A stretch of DNA of 64,000 nt from Pelobates cultripes (Eukaryota > Chordata > Amphibia > Anura > Pelobatidae), in assembly GCA_933207985.1 (NCBI GenBank), contig OW240918.1, forward strand, positions 111,338,674 to 111,402,673, given 5' to 3'. The notes below the pieces were generated by a model. That model was given only the letters and a program-made list of their open reading frames with translations, had not been told where the DNA came from and searched no databases. Each line of letters starts with the position of its first letter. The stretch's first letter is position 1. The position numbers were made by a program, and so were the translations under genes. Below, in pieces: positions 11,440 to 22,677 of this stretch.

Positions 11440-11700
11440 ATACAAACAAAAAAAAATAGTCTTGCACTCCAACTTAATGGAGTCTTTTCCAGGTGCTTGT
11501 CAGCATCCATATAACCAAATAGCATAGAGATAGCACTCCCAGGACTCCAATGATATTGAAAGTAAAACTTAACTATTATTTTACTCAAATAAGAGATCGA
11601 CATTTCAGTTTGTAACCCAAACTTTCATCAGGATGATATATAAACTCACACACGCACAATCCAAGGTCCAGCACCCAACCGGTCATGCAATCTCCAGTGT
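11440..11700 (-). mobile_element. Penelope-type terminal-repeat fragment
   Basis: A non-coding repeat contains a decayed minus-strand hammerhead motif at 11594-11636 and resembles in layout the segment around 61.7 kb: an A-rich head, CGACATTTCAG...TTTCATCAGG, then a tail. Penelope-like elements carry hammerhead ribozymes in their terminal repeats. No reverse transcriptase is attached. Confidence 0.45.
11594..11636 (-). ncRNA. Decayed hammerhead ribozyme motif
   Basis: Read on the minus strand: CTGATGA, then a stem II of AGTTTG / CAAACT around GGTTA, then GAAAT and GTC. All core blocks of a minimal type I hammerhead are in order. The usual GAAAC is GAAAT and stem I shrinks to about 3 bp, so activity is doubtful. 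The better-preserved copy is at 61703-61746. Confidence 0.5.
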
Positions 11701-11993
11701 CGGATAAATAATGATCACGAAGGAAAGCTCTCACTGGACTTCTCAACCAATTTTAAATAATAAATAAATATTTGAATTTGGTTGAAAAGTCCAGTGAGCT
11801 CTCTCCTTCTTTGTGATCATTACATATCATTAATGTACAAATGCAATTTAACTGTGTGAATTAGCCATGGATGTTATAGTAAGAGTTAGTGACTATACTG
11901 TAGACAGCAATAGAGTGCAAATTATCATACAATATGTGACAGTTATAATGAAAAAAATACCTTTGTTACGTTGTAACATTATATACATAAATA
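11701..11993. other. AT-rich DNA with short inverted repeat
   Basis: A diverged inverted repeat is visible: CTCACTGGACTTCTCAACCA (about 11729) faces GGTTGAAAAGTCCAGTGAG (about 11780), along with flanking AATGATCAC / GTGATCATT. It may be the end of the Penelope-type fragment folded back. No gene. Confidence 0.4.
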
Positions 11994-13551
11994 CACTGAA
12001 CAAAATTATAAATGCAACACTTTTGTTTCGGCCCCCATTTTTCATGAGCTGAACTCAAAGATCTAAGACTTTTTCTATGTACACAAAAGGCCTATTTCTC
12101 TCAAATATTGTTCACAAATCTGTCTAAATCTGTGTCAGTAAGCACTTCTCCTTTGCCGAGATAATCCATCCACCTCACAGGTGTGGCATTTTTAAGATGA
12201 TGATTAGACAGCATGATTATTGCACAGGTGTGCCTTAGGCTGGCCACAATAAAAGGCCACTTTAAAATGTGCAGTTTTACTGTATTGGGGTGATCCAGGG
12301 GGTGGGAGGTGTTTGAAAACCAGTCAGTATCTTGTGTTACCACCATTTGCTTCACGCAGTGCAACACATCTCCTTCGCATAGAGTTGATCAGGTTGTTGA
12401 TTGTGGCCTGTGAAATGTTGGTCCACTCCTCTTCAATGACTGTGCGAAGTTGCTGGATATTGGCAGTACCTGGAACATGCTGTTGTATACGCCGATCCAG
12501 AGCATCCCAAACATGCTCAATGAGTGACATGTCCGGTGAGTATGCTGGCCATGCAAGAACTGGGATGTTTTCAGCTTCCAGGAATTGTGTATAGATCCTT
12601 TGCAACATTATCATGCTGCAACATGAGGTGATGGTTGTGGCTGAATGGCACAACAATGGGCCTCAGGATCTCGTCACGGTATCTCTGTGCATTCAAAATG
12701 CCATCAATAAAATGCACCTGTGTTCATTGTCCATAACAAACGCCTGCTAATACCATAACCCCACCGCCACCATGGGCCACTCAATCCACAACATAGCAAA
12801 CCGCTCATCCACACGACGCCATACACGCTGTCTGCCACCCGCCCTGTACAGTGAAAACCGGGATTCATCCTTGAAGAGAACACTTCTCCAAAGTGCCAGA
12901 CGCCATCAAATGTGAGCATTTGCCCACTCAAGTCGGTTACGGCAATGAACTGGAGTCAGGTCGAGACACTGATGAAGACGATGAGCATGCAGATGAGCTT
13001 CCCTGAAACAGTTTCTGACAGTTTGTGCTGAAATTCTTTGGTTGTGAAAACTGATTTTTGCAGCAGCTGTCCGGGTAGCTGGTCTCAGACGATCTTGGAG
13101 GTGAAGATGCGGGCTGCTGCGGGCTGGTGTTACACGTGGTCTGCGGTTGTGAGGCCGGTTGGATAAACTGCCAAATTCTCTGAAACACCTTTGGAGATTG
13201 CTTATGGTAGAGAAATGAATTCACAGGCAACAGCTCTGGTGGACATTCCTGCAATCAGCATGCCAATTGCACACTTCCTCAAAACTTGCGACATCTGTGG
13301 CATTGTGCTGTGTGATAAAACTGCACATTTTAGAGTGGCCTTTTATTGTGGCCAGCCTAAGGCACATCTTTGCAATAATCATCTTGATATGCCACACCTG
13401 TGAGGTGGAAGGATTATCTCGGCAAAGGAGAAGTGTTCACTAACACAGATTTAGACAGATTTGTGAACAATATTTGAGAGAAATAGGCCTATTGTGTACA
13501 TAGAAAAAGTCTTAGATCTTTGAGTTCAGCTCATGAAAAATGGGGGCAAAA
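11994..13551 (-). mobile_element. Tc1-type DNA transposon, right end deleted
   Basis: The left terminus CACTGAACAAAATTATAAAT follows a TA (11992-11993). Beyond about 12023 the left end is mirrored at the right end (CAAATATTG...CTCATGAAAAATGGGGGC, 13470-13551). The right terminus lacks about 31 bp and runs directly into a T2 MITE fragment, sharing GCAAAA at 13546-13551. Length and layout fit a Tc1 element of about 1.6 kb with its transposase on the minus strand. Confidence 0.85.
12324..13290 (-). pseudogene. Tc1-family transposase relic
   Basis: The clearest part is the C-terminal third (12324-12656): PVLAWPAYSPDMSLIEHVWD supplies the final catalytic Glu of the DDE triad, followed by ALDRRIQQHVP and NLINSMRRRC. 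Upstream minus-strand pieces cover the rest in shifted frames with stops and frameshifts, so no intact transposase is encoded. Family members cut and paste DNA at TA dinucleotides through a DD34E catalytic core. This copy can only be a substrate. Confidence 0.8.
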
Positions 13552-13630
13552 AGCCTGAAGGTAATGATTCTACTCACCAGAACAAATTCAATAAGCTCTA
13601 GTTGTTCTGGTGACTATAGTGTCCCTTTAA
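13546..13630 (-). mobile_element. T2 MITE end fragment
   Basis: It ends GGTGACTATAGTGTCCCTTTAA, with TTAA at 13627-13630. It is the reverse complement of the first 90 bp of the full MITE at 25291 (GTTCTGGTGAGTAGAATCAT and so on). It is cut off at the junction with the Tc1 element. Confidence 0.75.
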
Positions 13631-15170
13631 TATATTACTTAAAAGAAAATTAGATTGTTATCTTCTTTAAAACAACACCTTTTCACATTTACTGCCAATG
13701 ATAATACTAATTTAAGGGCTATGTAGTGTCTGTTTTTTTTATATATATATATATGTTTGTTTTATTTTGATATACACTTTCTGCCAATATTGATGATGGC
13801 ATAATCCCTACATACGAATGCAGCTAAGTAAGTGCCATTACCAAGAAATCTACACTAGTAGTTTGCTTTGCAGTAACATTATCAGTAAATTAGAATCCAA
13901 CTAGTTTGCCAGGATTCTATTTTGGTATTACATTGTGTGGGTGTGGGTGTGTGTGGTTGGGGAGTGGGGGGGGGGTTTAAATACATCTTTTGGTATGTAC
14001 AGGTTTATTGATATTAAAATGTAGCATCCCCATATTTAATTTAAAATGAATCGTTCTGTTTAATAAACATCCCTTTTCATCCAAGTACAATAAAGAAATG
14101 TATAATCCCATTATTTATTTTTCTGTCTTCTGGGATGGGGTGAAAAATAACTGTAAAGGGAACGCTCATGTAAAAATGTATTGGGCAGCCTTACCACAAT
14201 GCCTACTATATTTTAATAATAATTATAGCACTCATTAATCCTTGGATACGTGTGATACCTGGGTCAGAAACCAGAACTGTGATTAGATCTGGTTTGCAGC
14301 CACATATTGCATCAAATTAATTTGAAGTTAGAGATTAATGCAGAACAGTCAGCAACAACTTCTACAGTTCATTTATGTTCGATGCCTGGGGACAATGTCT
14401 GCTAAAACCTTCCCCAAACGATTCCTATAAGCAGTCTTTAATTTATAAACTTCCATAGTATCCCCCCAGTGCAATCCATTGACAACACAAGCCATCAAAA
14501 AAACACCCACTCTTCATTGTTACTATTCAACCAAATATTATTCTACGTGGTCAAGTAGATAGTATTTTCCTGGAGGACTGCCAGATGGTGAATCATTACT
14601 CACTCCAGAAAAAATTTTTCCACTGCTCTAGACATCGCTCCAACCTATACTTGGCATTGCACATGGTGTTCTTGAGTACAGGTTTAGCTACTAGGCCATG
14701 AAACCCACAAAATCGTATAGAGTTGCTTCCCGAATTTGTATACATACTATAGTACTGAGACTATGAGCAAAGCATAGATGATTATGTATTGTTTAATTCT
14801 GCACTACGCTGTCCCATTCTGCATGGTTGTGTGGCTTGCCTCTTCACATCAGAGTTGGTTCCAATTCACTTAAAAATAATCTGGGCAGCTTTGGTTAACA
14901 TATGGAAAGTTGCATCCATCCATGGTGCTACTTTGAAGGTGCCTTTAGGAAATTCTACCACCAATATTTAAGAATGCAGAGCGCTGGTCTGTGTTCTTAT
15001 TTTTCCACACCTTTTAAGCAACAGATCAGGCTACAAGTCAAGTCCACTTTAATTCATAAAGTGTTACAGTATACCTCTAGTGGAACCAAGGATGACCAAG
15101 AATTTTTGGCTCTGTTTTTCATAAAAAATCCTTTTACAGTAGTTACGTAGCATGCTGAAAAGGTTTAGAT
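13631..15170. other. AT-rich DNA, nothing recognised
   Basis: A TA run (13737-13755) and a G-rich tract (13927-13975) are the only notable features. No open frame exceeds about 80 codons. Homeodomain-like AT motifs near 14310-14340 are too common to call a regulatory site. Confidence 0.45.
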
Positions 15171-15307
15171 CATGGGTCCTCAAACTCCGGCCCCCCAGAT
15201 GTTGCTGAACTACAACTCCCATGATTTTCTGGCTATCTATGTAATGCAAAGAATCATGGGAGTTGTAGTTCAGCAACATCTGGGGGGCCGAAGTTTGAGG
15301 ACCCATG
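15171..15307. mobile_element. hAT hairpin MITE
   Basis: A 137-bp near-palindrome starts CATGGGTCCTCAAACT and ends AGTTTGAGGACCCATG, with arms of about 60 bp. Flanks GTTTAGAT (15163-15170) and GTTTATAT (15308-15315) differ at one base, fitting an 8-bp hAT duplication. Both arms contain ACTACAACTCCCATGATT, close to the known ZNF143 (Staf) binding consensus. No coding capacity. Confidence 0.8.
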
Positions 15308-15315
15308 GTTTATAT

Positions 15316-16471
15316 CATCTGACGTTTATAAACAATGAGCACCGTGTCAGTTGATGAGAGTTAAAAATCAGGGTTGCTAAATTAGAAACAAATTACAAAC
15401 ATAACTTACAGTACCTTTTACGTGTTGACGATATTAACCAATAAAGTATAAATAAAGCAATAAGCACATCAACTTACCTGAAATTTGTGTACGAACTGAA
15501 TAAATTGTTAAGATAATCATGAAATCAATATGCACTTATATCTAGCATGTCCTCAACTGGCTTCTTGTCGCATTGCACAACTAAATATCTTCGTAATTCT
15601 CCTTCTAGCCTTCAGTATTCATGCTTATGTAGGAGTCCTAAATGGAAGCTTTTGCATACCATGTTGTTTAAAAGCTCACATTTTTTATACACTGATGTGG
15701 ATGTATGCTTTCGTGTGCAAAACCCAATAAAATACAAATTAAAAATAAAAAGCTCACATGTTATCAGCATTGTGTATACAATATGCCACAATGATTTTTA
15801 ATATTTTTTTTACTCCGCGTAAGTTAAGTACAAATTAATTTTCATGAGAGGGGGATGGAATTCAATTTTGTACTAATACCTGTTTGTTTCAAATGTGTAG
15901 ATTTATCTATATATATGGAAGTGATTAAATCTATTAAAGATCTTAACATCTTTACAAGATGTAGGTGCTTATATAAATAAAACAAAGATGAAAACACATT
16001 GCCGAATGTGCCTGTTTTTTGGTGTACCTATAGATATATGCTTACATACACAAATGCACCCATACACGTGAAATTATTTGAATTACTAAAATGGTCTAAA
16101 AAAAATCTCTAATATATAGGCACTGTACCTCCGACAAACATATTTACTTGATGAAAAGTATTATCACAGCGGGCTAATTTCCAAACGTCAGTAAATGGCT
16201 GCCATAAGCTATTGCTATTAACTCCAGCTGGGAGCTAGTAGCAGCTACTAATTACCGATTGGTTTTCAATCTTGTTGCTACTTTTTTTTTTTCCTGCAGA
16301 TTGTGAATGGTCCATATTCTTGTAAGCAAATGTTATTGACAGATTAGCAAATCGCTGATAAAGCACAGAAATTCATACTCTGGATGCTGTCACCATAGCA
16401 ACCACACCTTACCAAAAAGGCTCACACGAGCATGTCCACTTCCCCTAGCAGTAGATAGCAACAGTGTATAC
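15316..16471. other. AT-rich DNA, nothing recognised
   Basis: No supported gene. A block near 16160-16280 with CAGCTGGGAGCTAG, TAATTACC and GATTGG motifs has higher complexity than its surroundings and might be regulatory, but this cannot be shown from one sequence. Confidence 0.4.
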
Positions 16472-16640
16472 CAGTGGTAGTCAACCTTTTTCTTCCTACC
16501 GCCCACTAATGCATCTTTCTTGATGGAAAAATTTCCTTACCACCCACCAGTTTTCGCGCAAGTGCGGAATATTTTTTAGAAAGGAGGGTGTTTTAAAAAA
16601 AATAAATGTACGTACATTTATCTTTTTATTTCTACTTAAT
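16472..16640 (+). mobile_element. hAT-like left end fragment
   Basis: It begins CAGTGGTAGTCAACCTTTTT, a common hAT terminal form, followed by CTTCCTACCGCCCACTAATG. No matching right end was found, so this is a one-ended fragment. Confidence 0.45.
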
Positions 16641-16775
16641 GCATGTTTAATACACCCGCCCGCCCATTCTCAATGCTTTCCTATGGACGCCTGCGTCTTC
16701 TCACTGTGAAGATCACAATGAGAAGCGCAGAAGCGCCTCTAGCGGCTGTCAATGAGACAGCCACTAGAGGCTGGA

Positions 16776-17343
16776 TTAAAGGGAAACTCCAGTGCCAGGA
16801 AAACAATCCGTTTTCCTGGCACTGCAGGTTCCCTCTCCCTCCCACCCCCCAATTCCTGGTTGCTGAAGGGGTGAAAACCCCTTCAGTAACTTACCTGAGG
16901 CAACGACGATGTCCCACGTCGCTGCTTCTCCCTCCGTGCCGCTCCTCCTTCTGACTGTGTCGGCCGGTGGGCGAGACTGATCCCGCCCACCGGCCGGGGA
17001 GACCTAATGCGCATGCACGGCAATGTCACGCATGTGCATTAGCGCTCCCCATAGGAAAGAATTGAAAATGCATTTCAATGCTTTCCTAAGGGGAAATGAG
17101 CGACGCTGGAGGTCCTCACACAGCGTGAGGATGTCCAGTGATGCTCTAGCTATGAAGCAGGAAGTGCCCTCTAGTGGCTGTCTAGTAGACAGCCACTAGA
17201 GGTGGAGTTAACCCTGCAAGGTAATTATTGCAGTTTATAAAAAACTGCAATAATTACACTTGCAGGGTTAAGAGTAGTGGGAGTTGGCACCCAGACCACT
17301 CCAATGGGCAGAAGTGGTCTGGGTGCCTGGAGTGTCCATTTAA
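16776..17343. mobile_element. T2-like MITE, complete, 568 bp
   Basis: TTAA at 16776-16779 and 17340-17343 flank ends AGGGAAACTCCAGTGCCAGG and GTGCCTGGAGTGTCCAT. It contains hairpins (AATTATTGCAGTTTATAAAA / CTGCAATAATT) and the GCCACTAGAGG block. The inverted ends with TTAA duplication match the T2/Kolobok MITE pattern. Its right half recurs inverted at 47057. Confidence 0.75.
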
Positions 17344-17405
17344 CCCATAGGTAAACATAGCAGTTTCTCTGAAGCTGCTATGTTTACAGCAGAAAGGGTT
17401 AATCC

Positions 17406-18621
17406 TGTAACGGACCGTTTTGCACACAAGGGGTAAAAACCGTTTAGGCGATCGTCCCCCTTTCCAGAGATGCAGGCACAGCTATTGTAGAACACCAAAC
17501 TCACGAACCGCCAATAAGGGAATGTTCCAAACTCCCGAACGGCATACAATATAGCACTCCAAATACACGAACTGGAACCATACGAATTGCTACTAGCAGA
17601 CGAATAGGAAAAGCATCCAAGCGGCTTACACTCCTAGCAATCAGTCTCTATCAGCATTCAGTAAATCCCCCCAAAGACGAGACAAGGCTCCGTGTTGGGG
17701 GTCAAGCAGTGGTCTGTTTAATGAGGGCTACCTGCCCAGTATTTATGCAGGTCTCCCACCTGGTGGACACTCCCCTAGGGAACCAAATGGGAGACTGTGA
17801 CAAAAGACAGACAAGTAGACAAATAGGACACACAGTCACATTATATTCCCACAATGCATCATGGCTTCCTCCCCTTTGCCTTGGAGATAATTGAGAAGTA
17901 ATTAAATTATCTCCCAAGACAAAGACAAATCGCCATTATGCATGTGGGGATACTACAACAGGAATTACTGTTAAAATACACCATGTAAGACACATTACAT
18001 TAAAACTATACATTCAACATGTCCCCAGATAGCCCAGGTCTGAGCGCACATTATTAAGTGAATGGCGCTCAGACCACACGAATACAGTGTAATCGCCATG
18101 GAGCCAAAGTCTTTACACAGTCAGTTTCTCATGCGAATGGGCTCCATGGGATTCCTATCTGGGGTATAATATATTCAAGTAAAACTACCGAAAACCGGGC
18201 CGTTCGTGCACTTTCATCGAACAAGAAGGGAGGTCAGTGGCTTCAGCGGTGTTCACGCAAAACTGTGTCTGATTTCAGTTCCATGAATTAAGCATCGAAC
18301 ACCGCTGTGCGTTTGCATGTTTAAAATGGCCGCAACCTCGTGTTCGTGATACGAATGGCGGCCACCCAGCATTCGTCAATTAAGCTGCGGTTAACCGCAG
18401 CTTCTGGAAGGCTAATTACCGGCACATTCCAGCTCCCAGGTGGTCCAGTCATTCGTGCGGTTGTTCGGTAGATTGAATCTACCGAACACCAGGCAGAAAA
18501 GCATGAATAAATCTTTTCTGCAGGTAAAAAAGATGTCTTTTAACATGGGGTCATAGTCTAAAGGCAACAGGTGAGCAACCAGGCTTCTCCAATGCAATGT
18601 GGCGAGATTGCTCTCGTCACA
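17406..18621 (-). mobile_element. Solo LTR, 1216 bp, minus strand
   Basis: On the minus strand it starts TGTGACGAGAGCAATCTCGC and ends GGTCCGTTACA. A perfect 5-bp duplication AATCC lies at 17401-17405 and 18622-18626. Start and end match the solo LTR at 43689, as do the GCCGCCATTCG and CATGGAACTGAAATC blocks. A CATAAATACTGG TATA-like box lies near 17737-17750 on the minus strand. No gag, pol or env is adjacent. Solo LTRs arise by recombination between the two LTRs of an integrated copy. Confidence 0.85.
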
Positions 18622-18829
18622 AATCCTATATGGACCTGGCACCCAGACCACTTCATTAAGCTGAAGTGGTCTGTGTGCCTATAGTGGTCCTTTAAATACA
18701 TGATACAAGTACGGGTAAATTGTTTGTGCTTATAAAAACACAATGTCGTGCAACTGGAAACCCCCAAAGTGTAATGTCACTCTTACACTTAAAATATATG
18801 TTATACAAACAACATAGATTAGATAGTGA

Positions 18830-19266
18830 CAGTGATTATAGTTACTGCCTGCAAGATAAAATAATATTCCTTTATGTGCTTCCCTTCAATTTTCTTGCTC
18901 ATTCTTTTGTATTCTCCAATAAATGTCCATCTTGTCTAAAAGCAAAAGCATTTATACAGTTATTACATTATGACATCATTGGCTGCTTATGACCTCACAA
19001 TTCTATTTCTAGTCTGTAAGAGTATCCCATAGAAGATGTGCAGTGGAGAGCAGTTGATCCTCTTAGTCCTGGGCCACCTGCAGTGTGAAAGATGAAAGAC
19101 AATTGTGAGGTCACAAGCAACCAATGATGTCATAATTGAACTACTGTATGAATGCTGTTGCTCTAGACAAGATGGACATTTATTGGAGCATACAAAAGAA
19201 TTAACTAGAAAATTGTAGGGAAGCCTGTAAGTTAATTGTATTATCTTGCAGGAGGTAACTATAGTC
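18830..19266. repeat. Diverged inverted repeat, arms about 180 bp
   Basis: The left arm (about 18830-19010) and right arm (about 19085-19266) are reverse complements at roughly 80 percent by eye, including TAAATGTCCATCTTGTCTA and TATGACATCATTGG. The loop is about 80 bp. It looks like an old foldback element. No target duplication is visible. Confidence 0.7.
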
Positions 19267-19700
19267 ATGGTGTGCGTTTCTATGTTACTCTGGATTCATT
19301 GTCAGCATGTCTGAACAGCGTGATGTCAGTAACTTCTAGCAACATTGGCTACAAAGTTACCATAGCAGCCACAGAGCATGCATGGAGATTAGAAGACCGC
19401 CTTTGAGTGATCTCTTCTACTCTCCTTTATCAATAATGTCTTCGATATTTTATGCCGAAGATTTGGTGGAAGAAAGACCTATTTTTAAATAGGTTTTTTT
19501 ACCAATCTATGCATTTGCTAATAAAACTAATAGGACAACGTACAGATGGAATTTGATGCTCTTCAAAAAGAGCAAAGTAGTGTTGAACACAACAGGTACC
19601 CTTTAAATTCTTTTAACACCAGCCTCTTGCCTAGTGCAGTTTTCAAGTTTCTTGTCCGTCACTACACAGTAGAGTCAGGGTTGAAGCCATTAGCCTCTAC
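19267..19700. other. Unassigned DNA
   Basis: No gene or repeat recognised between the inverted repeat and the next MITE. Confidence 0.45.
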
Positions 19701-20553
19701 TTAAAAAGGAACACTATAGTCCCCAAAACAACTTTAGCTTAATTAAGCTGTTTTTGTGTATAGATTATACCTCTGGGATTTGACTACAAATAGGACAATT
19801 ACAAGAAAACTTACAGAAACGAAGGGTTGAAGAGGGTCCTGCTCAAACTAGCTTACAGTCTGTAGGTGGGGTATAAAACACATTAGGACAGGGAATAGAA
19901 GTCAAATTAGGTGGGAGTGGAGCAGAGCTGGAGGAGAGAGTAGAGTGCTGCCCTTTAGGAGAGAGCAAGAGGCAGGTATGTGAGGTAGAGGCTAATCTGG
20001 GAGGCCATTGGCTTTCCTAAATAAATTAGTTTTAAGACACTTCTTAAATGATTGAAGACTAGGGGAGAGTCTGATAGCGGTAGGCAGGCTATTCCATAGG
20101 ACATGAGCCACCGCGAAAAGTCCTGCAAGCGTGAGTTGGCTGTACGGGTACGAGCAGCAGACAGAAGAAGGTCACGGGCAGAGCGGAGAGACCGAGAAGG
20201 GGCATACCTATGGATCTGTGAGGAGATATAAGAGGGGCTAAGATAGGTATGGGTTAGCACTTTGAATCGACTCCTATAGGATACAGGAAGCCAATGTAAG
20301 GACTGACAGAGGGGTGAGGTGTGAGAGGACCGACTAGAGAGGAAAATCAGTCTGGCAGCAGCATTCATTACAGACTGTAGTGGGGCAATACGGCTATTGG
20401 GAAGACCAATTAAAAGGGAGTTACAATAGTCCATGCAAGAGATTACTAGAGCATGGACAAGCTCTTTAGTAGCATATTGTGTAAGAAATGATCTATACAT
20501 CATAACTGCTTTATTAACCTAAAGTTATCTTGGTAACTATAGTGTCCCTTTAA
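19701..20553. mobile_element. T2 MITE interrupted by a Rex1 LINE
   Basis: TTAA at 19701-19704 and 20550-20553, with ends GGAACACTATAGTCCCC and GGTAACTATAGTGTCCCT. The outer 70 bp on each side match the complete MITE at 31290 (AACAACTTTAGCTTAA.../...CTTTATTAACCTAAAG). The interior from about 19771 to 20490 is a LINE fragment. Confidence 0.75.
19771..20490 (-). pseudogene. Rex1-type LINE fragment, reverse transcriptase C-terminus
   Basis: The minus-strand frame from about 20490 to 19955 reads KELVHALVISCMDYCNSLLI, then APLQSVMNAAARLIFLSS and LCQSLHWLPV, the conserved region after the reverse-transcriptase core in Rex1/CR1-group LINEs. The same motif occurs in the Rex1 at 52494. The frame stays open to 19955 but a block after LTHTY is missing relative to that copy. 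The 3' UTR (19771-19954) contains TACAGTCTGTAGG and GAGGGTCCTGCTCAAACTAG, shared with 40.8 kb. 5'-truncated, so not mobile by itself. Confidence 0.8.
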
Positions 20554-21739
20554 CTATGGGCTTTAGGGAGCAGCAGTCAGTAACTCCATGTTGTTACTGG
20601 TGATATTTTGCAGTCTGTAAACAACCTCTACACACAAACAGAGCAACTGGCACTTAAATTGCAGCTGATCACGAAAAATAGCAAGAACACTGAAAAGAAG
20701 TCCTAAGTGCCCTGTAGCAACTATGAAAGTTTAATTTATCTGGTAATAAATTGAGATACTTCCCAGATGTGGCATACTTTAGTGATGTTATGAGAGGCTA
20801 AGTGATAGCTATTTTCCCATCACATACAATTGTATCCTTTTCAGCAGGGGAATTCTATCTCTTCGAGTCCCAATGGACCACTCATTATTCTTCCCCTCAG
20901 TTCAAGTAAAGTCAGATTCTCTAAATGCTTGTATTCTCTCTGCTTCCCCAATTACTGTCATTTCAAAACAATTGGTTGCCTAGTTCACCTAAATAGCTGG
21001 GCCAGCCCAGGGCACTGCATACGTGCACTTAGAGGGAGAAGTACTACATGCAAGTACATGCTAATTAAAGGTAAAGTAGGTACTCTGGGGAAAATTCAAG
21101 TATCACAGAACCACCTCAACATGTCCAGAAATGGGAAAAGTAATAAATTGCTATAGAAATCTGTGAAAACCAAAGTAAATGTACCTCAAGCAATTATTTA
21201 CTGTATGGCACAGGCATAAATAAAACTCTTTCCCATGCTAAGATTTGAAAGATGTAGGTCAATGCAGCCATATCCCTATACATTTATAATGTTCAAATCA
21301 CACAATGCATATATCCACACCTGAGGAATATAAGTTTGTAAGTGCATTTGTGTATTACCTTTTGTGGTTTCTGTGAATTTCTCTCTGGGTGTTCACTAAC
21401 CTGTTGGGAACTCAAAATGAATATTAAATCGAAACAAATCTCCAAATCAGCTATGTTTCTATTTTGTCTACTTTGGTCCTACATTTCAAATCTACTTTGA
21501 AGTCCTGGCAATTCTCACTCGAATTAATACCCCTGTGTGTGTATATAATGAGTAAATGTAGTTATGTAATTCTGTGATAGTATAGCCTACCTTCTCGGAG
21601 ACTTTATAGATTCAAGGCACAGAATCACACATGCAAACAAATCTACACATACACATATTTACAGAAAGGTCTGATAAATTTTTTGACAATTTGGGTGCCA
21701 TATTCAGGATTTTGTCAAAGATTTTTAGCATATCATCTT
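20554..21739. other. Unassigned AT-rich DNA
   Basis: No recognisable elements. The longest frame (20830-21156) has no domain or codon signature I can identify and is probably chance. Confidence 0.4.
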
Positions 21740-21799
21740 AGTCCATGGATGCCAAAAGGTAGAACCCCAGTTGTGTTAAAACTACAACTTCAATGATGA
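21740..21799 (+). mobile_element. Fragment of a TA-type MITE
   Basis: CCAAAAGGTAGAACCCCAGT followed by TGTTAAAACTACAACTTC resembles the right arm, reverse complemented, of the small MITE at 49709 (GGCCAAAGGGTAGATCCCCA). The hAT at 21808 interrupts it. Confidence 0.4.
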
Positions 21800-22677
21800 T
21801 TTGGAAGCAGGCCCGGACTGGCCATTGGGCACACCGGGCAAATGCCCGGTGGGCCACGGTGGCCATGGGCCGAGGCCAGCAGGGGAGGTCCCAGGATCGG
21901 CCCTGCCGGTCTATGCAGGGCTGGCACTATCCGAGCGCCGGCCCCGCTGTTTGCCACGACGGGCCGGTGGGGAGATCAAACAGACATGGGGCTGGGGAGA
22001 GAGAGGAGGAAGATAGAGCTCCGCCGGGTTTGTTATGGGCAAATGCAAATATTACAAGTTTTAGAATGAAATGTTGTATTTCTTAAACTGTGTACTTTGT
22101 CTTTAAGAGATATTGCAAACTGACAAGGTGTTAGAAATGGAACATATTGTTTTTCATAACTGTTTCTTTAAGCAATAACCTCAGTGCATAATATGTTTGC
22201 GCCATTTTGTCCCAGACGAATTACAATAACAATAATGCATAAACAAGCTTCAAGGCTATACTACGACTCTTTCAGTACATAATATACTGTGGTAACCCCA
22301 AGTTAATGGAACTTCCCCAAATCCGGGAATCTCCCACGACTGTACACTTACGACTTAGTATAAACAACAGATAACCTATTCAAACTTTAAGATGCCATCT
22401 TGAACTAAGTCAGGAAAATTTCCATGACGTATACACCCTTTAGTTATGGCCTTGTATGTTTGCCAAATTAAGGGAGGTCCTAAATTGAATAAAGTAAAAG
22501 AAGTGTTACTTTTTCGTATTTGAACTACAGTAACCTAAAATGGAGACACCTAAGGTATAAATAGGTGTACTTTTAAATGTTAAGACACGGAGGAGAGACT
22601 TGGAGACAGACGCTGCTCCATCTTAAAATGACAGAGAGGCTGGCATGATGACATGTTCAGAAGGGTATGTTAACCTA

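Larger units (their letters stand above)
16641..18695. mobile_element. T2-like MITE split by a second MITE and a solo LTR
   Basis: The outer element's parts are 16641-16775 (CCTCTAGCGGCTGTC...CCACTAGAGG), 17344-17405 (TAAACATAGCAGTTTCTCTG...CTGCTATGTTTACAG) and 18627-18695 (GGCACCCAGACCACTTC... ending AGTGGTCCTTTAA). Removing the inner MITE (16776-17343) and the LTR with its duplication (17406-18626) restores a layout like the MITE at 4167. The left TTAA border is not clear. Confidence 0.6.
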
